Shown in pieces: positions 9,753 through 21,514 of a stretch of DNA of 64,000 nt; the first letter of the stretch is position 1; each line of letters begins with the position of its first letter. Made by a program: the position numbers and the translations under genes. The stretch lies in NCBI GenBank assembly GCA_030544235.1, contig CM060484.1:14119031-14183030 (forward strand), given 5' to 3'. The notes beneath the pieces were generated by a model that was not told the DNA's origin, made no database searches, and saw only the letters and a program-made list of their open reading frames with translations. The DNA comes from Lepturacanthus savala (lineage: Eukaryota > Chordata > Actinopteri > Scombriformes > Trichiuridae).

Positions 9753-11053
9753 TAAACGCGTTCCTTTTTTAAGGAGTCGGAGTGTTAACATTTTTCGCAG
9801 AAAAAGTTGACAAAGTATAAAGTTGAGAACATGGCGACGGAGGTTGGGAAACCGTAGCAGTGACAGTCCAAAGACTCTCGGTTAAAATAGTTTATTTTAA
9901 AACAACATATGTGAATTAAATGACATCAGTTATGAAACTGAAGAATATAAATGTAACTTAAGCTTCGGTGTTTCACTTTTATTTTAATTGTATGGGCTTT
10001 AATGGTTGGAAATGAGGAAAAATACTTAAAGATTTGCAGTTTTGGGCATTTTTTTCTACCTGAAGGATGTCATATTCACATTTATTACAGCATGCGTGTT
10101 CACTCAACGTGATCAATGTAAAATAATTGGATATGGAAATCAGTCAGATATATGTCAGATACTATAAAACAGTCCAATCCAGGCATTTCCCCTTTTTCCC
10201 CCCCTTTCAAAATAAAACATGTTTGTCATGTTAATCACTCCGGACAGTTTTCCCTGATTATAATTGGACTCTTTCAGCCCTGAGTGTTGCCTCTCAGGCA
10301 AAACTGCGCCCCCATGAAGCTCCACTAACCAAATGGTAGTTTGGATGTTTAAGCTGGTTCTAGTTGGGGATTTCATGGCTGTGGTCGGGGTCTCCTACAG
10401 CAAGCGAGTGGGCCTGGAGAATATCAGCTCGAGATATAGCTGTTGTCCCTAGAAGATTTGTGTTAATGCACAGTACTAAAACACACCAACACACACACAA
10501 CATGACCGAAACACAGACAGGAGCGCGCTGCTGCCGCCCTCTGGACGTTTGTAGCTTCCAGGTGGGACAATCGCTGAAGTTTCCTCTGAGTCTCAATTAT
10601 CAGTTTATTTATTCAGTTTATTCAACCAGCAGAATAATCTGTAGCAGGATGGATGCACTTTTCCTCACATTTTTTTTATATTTTATAAGATAAAGCTATA
10701 TATTTTTTTATTATCGGGCAAAACTGGTTTCATCAATTCATAATTATGCATCCAAAATATAAAGTAATATTAAACTGTGAGAATTAACTAAAGATAATTC
10801 ATCTCATTTATATACAGCAAAGATGTCACTTTTTTTTTTATTACTGCATCCGATCAACTTCTTTTCATTGTGTGTGTGTGTGCGCGCGCGTGTAGTCTAA
10901 TCGTGCTCCCTAGACAGACAGACAGTCCAGTGGAGGAGGTGCAGGCAGCAGCAGTATGTTAATGTGCCAGTGAGCCAGTGTCGCTGCAGGGCAGAGGGGG
11001 GAGGGGGGGGCTGATAATGATGATGGGGGAGACGAGCAGGGTCGGAGGGGAGG

Positions 11054-11098
<45 letters not shown>
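11054..11098. repeat. (TG)n microsatellite
   Basis: A TG dinucleotide run of about 45 bp, followed by a G-rich purine tract. Confidence 0.97.
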
Positions 11099-11103
<5 letters not shown>

Positions 11104-11164
11104 TTGGGAAGGGGTGGGAGGGAGAGGAGGAGGTGGAGTCAATAGCTCATCCCCACATTGTCCC

Positions 11165-11245
11165 AGGATCCCCCACTGGCGCCGCGCAAGAACGCAACCG
11201 CGAGAGAGCCCGGTACAGGGACGCGGCCCGCGTGCGCCGCTTTTT
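11165..11245. promoter_or_regulatory. Isolated CpG-rich block, candidate distal element
   Basis: About 80 bp contain many CpG dinucleotides, a GGCGCC palindrome and the run ACGCGGCCCGCGTGCGCCGC, in otherwise CpG-poor DNA about 2.7 kb upstream of the smad7 ATG. It could be a distal promoter or enhancer core. No transcript evidence is visible. Confidence 0.3.
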
Positions 11246-12879
11246 TAAAGGTAGTCTGGAAGCAATCAGTCAGTCAGGAGGAAAAATAACTGTCAGAGGA
11301 ATTGTGGAAGTGACTGCAGACACACATTGTCCCCTCCCCTCTCTCTCTCTCTCTCTACATCTCCCTGCCCTTCCCTTTGTGTGTGTCTGTGTGTGTGTGC
11401 GCGCGCTCGTGTGTGACTATTCTCCAGACTCCAGGAAGTAGCCAATTTTATCTAACCGTTTTCCATTTCAGTCTGGAAGAGTCTGTCTGCATTCTAGCCA
11501 GAGTAAAGGTGCAGGACAGGCTTTTCTGAAATATTCAGTGCGATGACCTTATCTGGGGCCTGAGGGTCATACACTTCATTTTTCACATTCCGGTGAATCT
11601 TTATGCGGCAATTTACGGTGGAAATGGCTTTTACTTGTGTAAAGAAAATCACACAATTCATGCACCAGGTGACTAATCAAAAGATAACATAATGTAATGC
11701 AGTAAGGGCAGTAGGGGGGGGGGGGATTCATATGTTCCCAATATTGATGAAATATATATTGTTTTATACTGTCTCCATAAATATTTAATATTTTTATTTA
11801 GATTTATTTATGTAAGATTTCAAAGTGTGGCTTCCTGTTGTGTGTGTGTTTCCAGGACAACGCACCTCCAGTCACAGGCTTTTATATCCTATTTGAGATG
11901 ATTTACTTAACTTCTATAAAGTTGACTATTTTAATGAGTGTTTCTGCCTTTACTGATCGTACAGAACGAGTCCCTTGAACACACTAAATTTAAATTGTTG
12001 TTCACGCAGCACAACAAATTTAAAGTACCCCTACTACAGTCTATGAAACGGCTCAGAGATTTGATTCAGGAGAGGGCACGCAGTGGGATAAAACAACATT
12101 ATAGAGGGGAAAAAAAGGGATGATTAATATTCTAGATAGCAGCCCTGGCCTTTACTATAATTTATTGACACAGTGACTGCTTCCAGACCAGACAAGGGGT
12201 CATGCATATGCAATTAAAAAGGCCTTATTCTGTCTGAACTGCAGTGCTCAGAACGGGATGAAGATGGCACACAGGGAGCGTGTCAGATAAGAGCGATAAA
12301 AATAAGACAACTTTAATTAAAAAGATAGAGGAGACTTTTTCAACACTCGCACATCTGATATCTTGTCAGGAAATAGCAAAAACTCACATTTGTAAATGTC
12401 ACTGCATAATTAAAAAAAAAAAAAAAAAGAAATCTTTGGGTGAAAGGCGAGAAACCGGATCGGCTTCTGTTCTGTTGACAAAAAAAAACAGAAAAAAAAA
12501 CACCCGACGTCTTCAGTTGTGTTTCTATCATAATGAAAGCGTACCTGCGCTGAAATCTTTTTATGTAAGTCGCATCTCTATGATTGATTCCAGGTCAAAG
12601 GTCAGCACACACGTTTTTTTTGGGGGGGTTAAGGTTTGTCTGGATGAACAGTAAACATGTGATATCTGACAGCACAGTAACGGGCAGCTGCTGACAGACG
12701 GAGGTGAAGCCTGTGAAGGTTTGAAAGATCATCGACATCAAGGTGTCATGTCGATGTGAGAAGCTCCAGAAAATAATGGTCAAAGATGTCACGCCTCAGG
12801 GTTCAGGGAGAGTCGGACACAGATCACAGGAGTGACCTCAACAACAGGAGGGTGTTAAAAGAAAAAAACTGGTGTTTTC

Positions 12880-13025
12880 AACTAATGATTACTTTCATTA
12901 TCTGGAGTAATCGATCAATTGGTCGTTGGAATGTTGCAAAGCTCAAAGGGGCGTCATTAAAAATGTCTTATTTTGCCCAAAACAGAACAGACAGTGCAAA
13001 TTCTCAAAGTTATGAAAGTATAAAT
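12880..13025 (+). repeat. Dispersed teleost repeat ('ATCGAT' family), fragment
   Basis: The segment has ATTATCTGGAGTAATCGATC, then GTCTTATTTTGCCCAAAAC and AAAGTTATGAAAG-like sequence. This resembles a high-copy teleost repeat whose ends are rich in ATTAATCGAT. Related fragments occur at 26,290-26,830, 59,370-59,520 and 61,310-61,570. The assignment is from recalled pattern. Confidence 0.5.
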
Positions 13026-14859
13026 AAGAATTAATACAATTAATTATTTAGCATAGTTGCCAATTGTTTTTCTTTCCTCAACTGTACTAGCTTATACTAG
13101 GCCATATATTTGACTAATTCTATTAATTAAATAATAACTATATAGCTAAGTCTTAGCTACTCTGATGATAGACTGGATAGACTGAATATTAGGAGGTGTA
13201 ACTAATAGGTTTCAATATTCACGTTCTGCCTCATATGAGTTATATAAGTTTATATATAAAACTCAATCCATTAAAAAAGCTGTAAAAATCCAGCATGAAA
13301 CTGGGATGTATAGTAATATCCCCAGAATATAAAAAACTGGAGGTATATAAAACATTTTTATGTAGAAGCAGGGAACACGTCTTGTAAGATGTGAGTGTGA
13401 GGCTTCCTGAACAGCTGATACATGGAGTGTTAAATTACTATTAAAAAAAGCAAAACACACAATCAAAAAGCAAATAAACCTTTAAAATACGAACTAATCA
13501 GCGGATAAGCACATCTCTACTCAGCCGTTTAAGCACTGACAGCAAGTCTTTACTTCAGACTAACATACGCTCACAGTGCATATCAAGAATGACAAGGTTT
13601 CAACATGACTTAACTTAATATCCATCTTGTGCGCATGTGCAGACAAATTTAATTATTTAGTTTGGTTCAGTGTTAAATTTATTAAAGTTTATGATACAGA
13701 AAAATAGCCAAAGGTTTTAATTAAATTGGATTTAACATAAATATGTAGGAGTTAAACTATTACATTGACTGGATTTACATATAATTCATTTTTAGTATAC
13801 CAAAGTTAAGAAATATAAGTAATTCAATGCTAACGTATTTAAGTAGGAATTAGGAAAATTAAAGTCAATTCCACTCAAAATTAAAGTAAATTGCACAATA
13901 ATTTCATTATGACTTTCAATTGATCCAAACTCTTGGATCGATCAGATTGATGTTTTTTTCCACGCCCTCTGCCCCTCATACAGGCATTTAAATATTTGTT
14001 GAAAATCAAAATGTAGCCGACCATAACAAACAATTATAAGGTCTATTATCAGTCATCAGTCAAGTCAGTCTCCACCATTTTTTTTTTTAGCATTATAGCC
14101 TAAAGCAGTTTTCAAATAAGAAACATTACATTCTTGCCATTTTCACCTCATAGACTTCAAACTACAGATTTGTCCTCAGGGGAACCAGGTATGTGAAGTA
14201 CACGACATTGTTGATGAAAAATATTTTTAAAAAATGTGCAAAAAATAATATTACTATATAATATTTTATAACAGTCTTAGGAAGGAGGCCTTTATGTCCT
14301 TAGAGATCCAAGTCACACCTGACACTTATCCCAGACCCCAAAGAATCCCACTTTGCATGAAAATAATATTAAAAAACTAAAATTCAAAAAGTGATTGAAA
14401 ACTTGGCTGTTATGATCAGTTCTGAAGCTGGTTAATAGACTCAACAAAAACATTTTTTAAACATTACATTATTCTCCTGTTACAATGTGGCTTTAGAGTT
14501 GGGACATTTTTGTTCTCGGAGACTCTAATGTGCAGTAAAAGATGAGGTTTCACACGGGTTAAAAGTTTTTTTTTTTGTCAAAACATCATTTCAAATTGTT
14601 TTGACAAGAGTTGTCGGAAGAAGGTTTTACCTAGAGCAGGTCATTCTCCATTCACGTTCCTTAATTGTGGTTTTGTTCTGGGATTCAATTTGTGACATTT
14701 TGTGGAAGTAGCTGGAGGCCTCAGTGACCCACTTCTCTTTATAGGCCATTAGTGTGAAACTATTTTCAAGATCCGCACGTTTCATTTTCTGACTTATTTT
14801 TGACTGTCAGTCAGTCTGGTTGTGCAGAAACAAAGATATTACAGGAACTACTGGCTAAG

Positions 14860-15140
14860 ATTGTCATTATAGCAGGTCTGGATAGAAGACTTGTTGTTCT
14901 TGAGACCCATCTTGGACCTCGAGACCTCTTTTTTGCGGTCTTTGGTCTTGGTGTCTGTCTTGGGTCTGTCAGTCTAACAGGGTATCAGCGTGGCAGAGAG
15001 CGTTCATCTGCCACATAAGAAATAAGAAAATATGGTTTAACTAGTTTTTTGTTGTTTTAGCCTCAGTTTTAAGCTCAACTGGTCTTGGTCTTGATAACTC
15101 TGGTGTTGGTCGTGTCTTAGCCTTGATTTAGGCGGCCATA
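14860..15140. repeat. Dispersed 'GTCTTGG'-rich teleost repeat
   Basis: Short units such as GGTCTTGG, TGTCTTGGGTCT and TCTGGTGTTGGTCGTGTCTT recur irregularly. This is the pattern of a common fish interspersed repeat built on degenerate GGTCTTGGTCTTG units. Boundaries are approximate. Confidence 0.5.
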
Positions 15141-16201
15141 ACTACAAGTCTACTGAAGATTCACAGTCCCCATTGACTCATACCAGCGTCTTTAATGACA
15201 TCTTGAACTCATCCTGGATCCAAAATGTCCACCAGAAAAAAAAGGCCTGGGCATGAAATTCAATCAGCACATTTACGTTCCCCAGAGGAGGAACCCTTTC
15301 CTTACCCCTTAATTCAGGTCCAAAGACACAAATAACCATCACTAGTCAAGCTTTGACAATGTGGTGTAAGAGAGGTTAGGGAATCACGAGAGTTGTAAGA
15401 ATTCATCCTCTGGACACTATGAATGGACACTTTGAGCAAATAGATTTTTCAAAAACAGAAACTAGTTCCAGTGTGACATGTAAACATGAGAAAAGCCACG
15501 TGACCTTTTAGTGTTGACTGAGGTGAGGTGACCAGACGCTGTTCACAAACCGTAACCTGTTCCTGCTAATCATAGTTCCTATAATATCTCGCAGACATCA
15601 AGAGCAGGATACGGTCTGTCTGTCTCTTCGTTATATCTCTTTGTCAGATTTGGATTTGTTTTTTTGTCGTTTAGATCAGTAACTGCAGGACACACCCAGT
15701 GAAACAGTGTTGTCATTCCACTGGAGATTTTTAGGACAGAATGACACTGGGTGAACCCGAGCGTTATCTGTTTTCCTGTCGTTAAGTAATACTTAGATTT
15801 TATGTCTTTTCAGTACAAGATCCATCGAAGTAGCAAGACGATAATGAAAAGAAGTGAATGCAAGGACAAGGGAGCTTTGAATTGTAACGAAAGTGCTGCT
15901 GCTGGACAGCGCTGCGATACACAAATCTGTAGGCTTTTAACTTTTAAGGATAATGGTGTTTTGAATATCTATCATTAACATTCCACAGAAAATTATGTCT
16001 ACCATCATGCCATGCCTCAGCTATGTCCAAAAACTGAGGACAATCTGACAAACGGAGACATGCAAGACAGACACACAGGCACTCCTTGCTTTTATAGATA
16101 TATGACATCATTAGATCATTGATACTAAAACGTCTGTTGTACTGCTATAGCTGCTAGAGGCACAGATAGTTTCAACTACTTTATATATAGTTAGCTTAGT
16201 T

Positions 16202-16490
16202 CAGTGAAGGGCTGGGACAACGCGTCAACGTAATGGAGGACGTTGATGTAAAAAAAATACATAGAAATAAAATATACGCACAGATGTATCATCAGACCAA
16301 AAGACAGACTCGATCATCAATGGTACGGTAATATTTTTCAATTAAAATGCAGTGATTCTGTTAACTGTCATTTCTGCAACACAGAAATGGCGTTTCATTT
16401 GACCACAACAGCCATGCAGAAACGCTTAAAGAGGCACCATCCAGGAGCAGCTAATGCAGATGAAGATTTTTGCACTCGCATGTTGCACCT
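16202..16490 (+). mobile_element. hAT transposon 5' remnant with decayed BED zinc finger
   Basis: The element opens with CAGTGAAGGGCTGGGACAAC, typical of a hAT terminal region. An in-frame stretch from 16321 then encodes a BED-type finger: an aromatic WYGNIF start, C-x2-C at codons 16,366-16,368 and 16,375-16,377, and RLKRHHPGA near 16,420-16,450. Intact relatives usually read HLK..HP, so the first histidine ligand appears replaced by arginine (CGC). The frame soon degenerates and no catalytic domain follows. It is a dead fragment of an autonomous element. Confidence 0.7.
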
Positions 16491-17841
16491 TGTCGACGCC
16501 AAATGTTACTTTTTTCCATTTCAGATAAATCGACATGTATAAATTGCCATTAGTCTAGTTAAGTGGTTCCTGGGCTTCTCCAAAGGGTCACCAGATAAAT
16601 ATGAGGGGTTGAAAGACAATGAATTGGAGAGGAAGACGAAGTTCTGATGAAAAAAACATTTTTTTTCCTAATCTTTAATTTTTTTGTGAAATATTGGATC
16701 ATTTGAATATTTAAGGAATGAAACAATGTGAGAAGTTTAGGAGGGGAAAAAAAATCACTATTTGGTGGAGCTGTTAACAACTCCAGTCAAATCTTCATCT
16801 GAAAACTCACTTAAGCTAGATAGAGCGGAAAGTACAATATTTCCTTCTGAAATGTAGTGGAAGCATAAAGTAGCAGCAAATGTATAGGAAAGTACAAGTA
16901 CTTCAAAATTGTACTCAGGTGCAGTACTTGGTTATTTTCCACCACTGGTTTACTTTGTATTTACATCACAGTGTCTGCACTGTTGTGCTGTGAGTGAGCT
17001 TCTTCCTCGATGTGACCCAATCCTAAAACCCTAACGACCTTCTATTGTTACCGTGGTAATAATCTCTCATATTAATGAGTTCTGTGTCACTAGGGGCAAC
17101 CAGTAGTTAGTACAGAGCCACTTAAGCAAACCGATCTCCAATGCCCTACTTTTTACGTCGCTCGGTAGACGCAGCTCTTGGGTTTGACCTCTGTTTCTGG
17201 GGCCACACTGGCCCCGCTGCACTGTCACGTAGACCTTGAGGAAAACGTAGGAGCCTCTTAAGAAACATAAACTACCCATCCCAGAATCCCCTGCTTCATC
17301 CATCTTCCTGCTGTCACCTGAAACGGGAGCCCACGGTAAGGTGACCCCCATGCCATAAAGGAAACGGGAGGGCTGTGTCACTTTGTGAAAACCTCCGCTC
17401 AACCATCTGGCACCAGGATAATAGAGCTGGAAGCAGGTGAGAGTCGGTGCATAGAGAGAGAGAGAGAGAGAGTGAAAAAAAAGAGAGCAAGAGAGAGAGG
17501 AAGAGAAAGAACGCGTCAAGTCTTGATGGCTCGTACATGAGCATGCGGTCCCACTGTAACCTACCAACGACCCCGCGTTGAAAATGGGCCATTCTTTACA
17601 TGAAATTGCATCCATTATATTGTCCTTGAGAATGGGAGAATTTCAGGCATGAAAATCAATACAATAGAGACGCAAGGCATGAAATTCTCTTGGGAAGTGG
17701 GAGCTCCAGCGAGACAGTGGGTGCCATTGTGCCATAAACTTTTCCCCCCCGAAGTAGTTTCATGCTTCTGTTTCTGCTGCCTCTGCAGCTATGACCACAA
17801 CAGTCGACAATAAGACATGAGAGACACACTCAGTGCTGAAG

Positions 17842-17847
17842 TTTATT
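17842..17847 (-). terminator. dym: Candidate dym polyadenylation signal
   Basis: AATAAA on the minus strand is followed within about 20-30 nt by a GT-rich stretch (GAGTGTGTCTCTC), a good polyadenylation context. It lies about 3.5 kb past the dym stop codon. Other AATAAA matches on the minus strand lie nearer, for example at 20,114-20,119, 19,388 and 18,609, so the true 3' end is undecided. Confidence 0.25.
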
Positions 17848-18661
17848 AATATTCTGTGATGCAGATATAAATGACACGTAAATCAAGAAAGACCGGATGA
17901 AGTCCAAAAAAAAGAATAAATATTCCCAGCTATACTCTTTTTATTATTATTATCATTATTATCTGGGTGGAGTAAAAGAATTGTCTCGGCCTGCAGAAAT
18001 CAATATCAATATCGTCCAGAGAAAATCTCAATGAATAAAATATACAATGATAAGCTGTTTACGGCACTGCTTCACAACCAGGAGAGCACAAGATAAATCT
18101 AAAGGGTCGAGAGATGATTAATTTTCTATGGCAGAAAAAATATTCTGGTTCACAAATGATTGCTTTTGCAGCATTTTTTCCCCTGTGAAATCCTGAATAG
18201 TTTAAACTCATCAAGCCTCAAAATTAAACAATCCGCAGCGAAACAGTGACAATGGGTCACTGTTCGCTTTAAAGGAATCAGTTTGCCATTATTCAGATGA
18301 GAATATTTATATCACTCTCAAGCCACATATGAAGCTACAGACAGCCGCTGGTTTGTTTAGCTTATAAATACTGAAAAGACAAAAACGAGCTAGGCTTGGG
18401 TCTGAATGTCCATCTGACCAGCGCCTCTATTTTTGGAGCCAACGTCTAACAGCTGTCAGTGGCTTCACACTTTAAGGTACTTCTGCACTGACTTCAGCCT
18501 CGAGGCGTGGTAGTTATTGCTTGGTGACTTCCTGAAGCCTCTGCCTGCCCCCTGTCATCACCAGACTCCAGGAAGTCACTCCGTAAAACCACAACCTTTA
18601 CGCTTCCCTTTTTATTGGTGACCGGTAGATGTGCTAGCAGTTAGGCCCCCAGGAACAGCAC

Positions 18662-19186
18662 TAGCCTGGGTATATGCAGCCTTCATTGCATGGGAATTTA
18701 CTTTGCTCTGCAATTCAGTCTGAACACCAAGGACACAATTTTCCTCTCGGCGAGGGAGCCAATCACAGAACAGGGTAGGGTGCAGCAAGACGATGACGAA
18801 ATTCATCATCAGTCTGTCAGTCCTGGTTTTCTATAGCCTGTCTGTCCATGGGAGTGGATCTCTCCTTTACTGTGGTCCTCCCTGAGGTTTCTCCTTTTTC
18901 CCCACTGGGTTTTGGAGTTTTTCCTTGCCGCAAAGGAGGGTCTAAGGACGGGGGATGCCAGGGTCACTGACTGAATTTTGTGAAGCCTAGTGAGGCAACT
19001 GTGCGACTTTGTTGGTAACTGTGACTCCAACATGGTGACGGATAGTAATATACCTTTCAATGCAGCCATAGAAGATGTTCTAAGCAGTTTAGACCACAAA
19101 ATAAGCAACTTTTAACATGTGAACTGTTGGTTTCTAGATCAGAGTATCAATCTACACTGATATAAGGTCTGGTGTTAGCTAAGCTA
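18662..19186 (+). mobile_element. MITE-like element, copy 1 of 3
   Basis: It begins TAGCCTGGGTATA and ends GGTGTTAGCTAAGCTA, giving imperfect terminal inverted repeats of the TAGCCTGGCTAAC type. Internal landmarks shared with the copies at 49,011-49,370 and 63,044-63,489 are a GCGAGGGAGCCAATCACAGA block, a GGTGCAGCAAGACGATGACG block and an AACATGG block. It has no coding capacity. This copy has extra internal sequence near 18,820-19,000. Confidence 0.7.
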
Positions 19187-19439
19187 GAACATTGGGCATT
19201 GAAGAAAATTTTACTAGTGGTCAAACCTTCAAATTACAAATATGGCGTCCGTCATGTGATGGTATTAGGCTTAAAAAAAAACATTTTCCCCATCAATTAT
19301 CATGGGGAAAGGAGCGGCTGTTAAATAGTAGATACATTTTCTTCACCACAACCTCCCAGGAAATGACTCATTTCACTATCAGCATTTAATTTATTCTGTT
19401 TCATATCATTTGGAAAGTCTGAAAGAGCTGTTGTTATTA

Positions 19440-19590
19440 TAGTTCCATGACTAGTCGGCTGTTTCCCAGTTTCCAGTCTTTGTGCTAAGCTACACTAAAA
19501 GTCTCCTGGTATCAATATTCTCACAAGAAATGTGCAACTCCTAAAGTGTTTAAGAATCCCTTTAAAGGATCTCAAGCCAGAAAAGGTTGG
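19440..19590 (-). repeat. Dispersed teleost repeat fragment (same family as 46,640-47,130)
   Basis: TTTCCAGTCTTTGTGCTAAG followed by GGTATCAATATTCTCA matches the 3' part of the repeat at 46,640-47,130 (TTTCCAGTCTATTTGCTAAG, GGTATCAATCTTGTCA). The strand is nominal and the boundaries approximate. Confidence 0.5.
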
Positions 19591-20077
19591 GAATCACTCG
19601 CCTACATCGAGTCCCGTGGCGCGCTACCTATATAAAGGCTCATGTTACTGGGTGCTGTGGGAGAGAACTTGTCACAGTAATAAGGCTTATTATTAAATGA
19701 CTGTAGAATTATACAGTGAAGACAGAAATATTCAGTAGTATGTTAAGACCTTCACTGATAACTCCTGTGTTCTCCAACTGACATAATCCTTGTCAACGAA
19801 ACATCAAATCTAATGTGCTCCCATTTTATGTCACTAATTCTTCCCTGAATGGGATTTCATTTAGCTTAATAACCATGTGACACTTAAGTTGCTTTGATGT
19901 AATATTTTTATTTAAACTCCTATTTTCAAAGTAATATTTGCCACAAAATGACAGCTGTTGTCATAATATACGTAATTATATAAAGCCAGTTTCCCACCTG
20001 GGAAGAATTAAAGAATAGTACCACTGTTTCACTTAAATTAGTAGTAGTCATTTCACTACTACTACATTCTACATTTT

Positions 20078-20138
20078 GGGGGGGGGGGGGGGGGGGGGGG
20101 CTCAATATCTATATTTATTAAAAAAAAAAAAAAAAAAA
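20078..20138. repeat. G23 and A19 homopolymers
   Basis: Twenty-three consecutive G residues (20,078-20,100), a 19 bp spacer, then about nineteen consecutive A residues (20,120-20,138). Runs like these are unstable in replication and prone to sequencing and assembly error, so the exact lengths are uncertain. Confidence 0.9.
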
Positions 20139-20547
20139 CAATACACATGGAAATAAATAATTTTATACAAAGTCTCTATTTAAACATGCAAAGTAAAGTG
20201 ACAAATTAAAGAGACATCTGTAATAGTATAACAGGAGGTTTAATGACTTACCCTAGTTGAAGTACTTGCCTTGGGTTACCATCAGGAATAAAATGGAAAC
20301 GACAATGACAGGATAAAGCCAAATAAATGGGCAATGAAATCACATTAATCTGAGTGCTGTGGAGTCAGACTGGTAATATTACCCAGGGACTCAAATTAAC
20401 CATTCATTTAACTAGAATTCAATGTAGGTTATTGGAAACAACACTGGCGGGTTCAAATCTGAAACTAAATGAATATTACAACAAAACAGACTTTCTGTTG
20501 CTGAACAAATCTGTCTCTGACCCGTTTTAAACGTACTTTCACACAAA

Positions 20548-20576
20548 CCTTTTATACAAACCCTTTGTATAAAAGG
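20548..20576. repeat. Perfect 13-bp hairpin with 3-nt loop
   Basis: CCTTTTATACAAA, loop CCC, then TTTGTATAAAAGG: the arms are exactly complementary. It lies about 790 nt beyond the dym stop codon. It may be a chance palindrome or the relic of a MITE tip. Confidence 0.85.
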
Positions 20577-21212
20577 GATAATGTGTGATCAAAATAAAAC
20601 AAGCTAATTTATGAGATATTTAAAAGTCAGTATTTTACAGGATATTCATGAGATGCATTTGCTGAATTTTCCAAGAACGTGGCTTTCCTTGAATATTACA
20701 TTGGTGCTATAACTTAGCATTCAGTGCAGCTGTAAATAGACCAGAGCATTGTAACACGTAGGTGCATATGTTTTAATTGACCTTTTCTTTTGTCAGCAAG
20801 AAAAACAAAACAAAACGAAACACAGGATTATCCTTCGCCGGTGTCCTGAGCTCCTCACAATAACAGAAGGTTGTAACTCAGAGTGTGCTGTGGGGACCAG
20901 GTCAATCTGCTCAAATGTTAAATAGGCAATTCTCTACAGGCCTGACTATAGATGAGTGGGCGGCGCTACTGTGTGTGACTGTTATCCAGCACAGATGAAG
21001 CTTCACAGTAGAAGCAGAGGGATTATTATGATATGTGGAAGAGGAGGAAAAAGAGGTTGTGCTGCATAAAGTGAAAAAAGAAACACCGTTCTGTACAAGG
21101 TCGAGGCACTTTCAAAGCAGCGTGCACATACTATAAAGGGTAATGCGCACACACATACACACGCACACACAGCCACACACCCAAAACACACACACACGCT
21201 GTCAAGTCTCTC

Positions 21213-21322
<110 letters not shown>

Positions 21323-21364
21323 GAACGAAGATGAAGACACACACAGTCCGCTGCAGCAGGTGTT

Positions 21365-21514
21365 TCAGCCGGAATCCATGCTGAAGAGCTCGATGCCATG
21401 TGGGCTCCAGTGGAGGCCGACTCCAGAGTTGAAGACCAGCGACCAGACGTAGGGGATGAAGAAATCCTCTGGTTGGTCCTCCTCCACATACTTAAACTTG
21501 AGCTCCGGGAACTT
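21365..21514 (-). CDS. dym: dym terminal coding exon (numbered 17)
   Basis: This exon encodes the last 49 residues and the TGA stop (21367-21365). It starts in phase 0 after a CAATAG acceptor with KFPELKFKYVEED, continues FFIPYVWSLVFNSGVGLHW and ends ELFSMDSG. The mammalian end is nearly the same, finishing FTMDSD. Two local differences stand out: a histidine replaces the tyrosine of VGLYW, and there is a glycine before IELF. The (TA)52 tract follows 45 nt downstream. Confidence 0.97.
   Translation of the reverse strand, partial: KFPELKFKYVEEDQPEDFFIPYVWSLVFNSGVGLHWSPHGIELFSMDSG

Larger units (their letters stand above)
8514..9760 (-). promoter_or_regulatory. smad7: smad7 5' UTR and CpG-rich promoter region
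   Basis: The sequence upstream of the smad7 ATG is dense in CpG from about 8,300 to 9,740 and lacks an obvious TATAAA box on the minus strand, as expected for a CpG-island promoter. It includes the SMAD/E-box module at 9598-9614, a TGACG half site at 9585-9589 and an alternating GC/CA tract at 9676-9752. The transcription start cannot be placed from sequence alone. Confidence 0.7.
9761..17841. other. Intergenic region between smad7 and dym
   Basis: About 8 kb with no recognisable protein gene on either strand. Composition changes from CpG-rich near smad7 to AT-rich. It contains a (TG)n microsatellite with an adjoining CpG-rich block (11,050-11,250), a CT tract at 11,339-11,357, a G-run near 11,716, and dispersed repeats listed separately at 12,880-13,025, 14,860-15,140 and 16,202-16,490. 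A GA tract lies at 17,453-17,474. Open frames of 60-180 codons here are low-complexity or lack any domain. Confidence 0.75.

Noticed and set aside
17067..17615. 182-codon open frame on the minus strand in the intergenic region
   Set aside because: Contains a serine/leucine-rich run from a GA/CT tract; no domain and no splice structure recognised.
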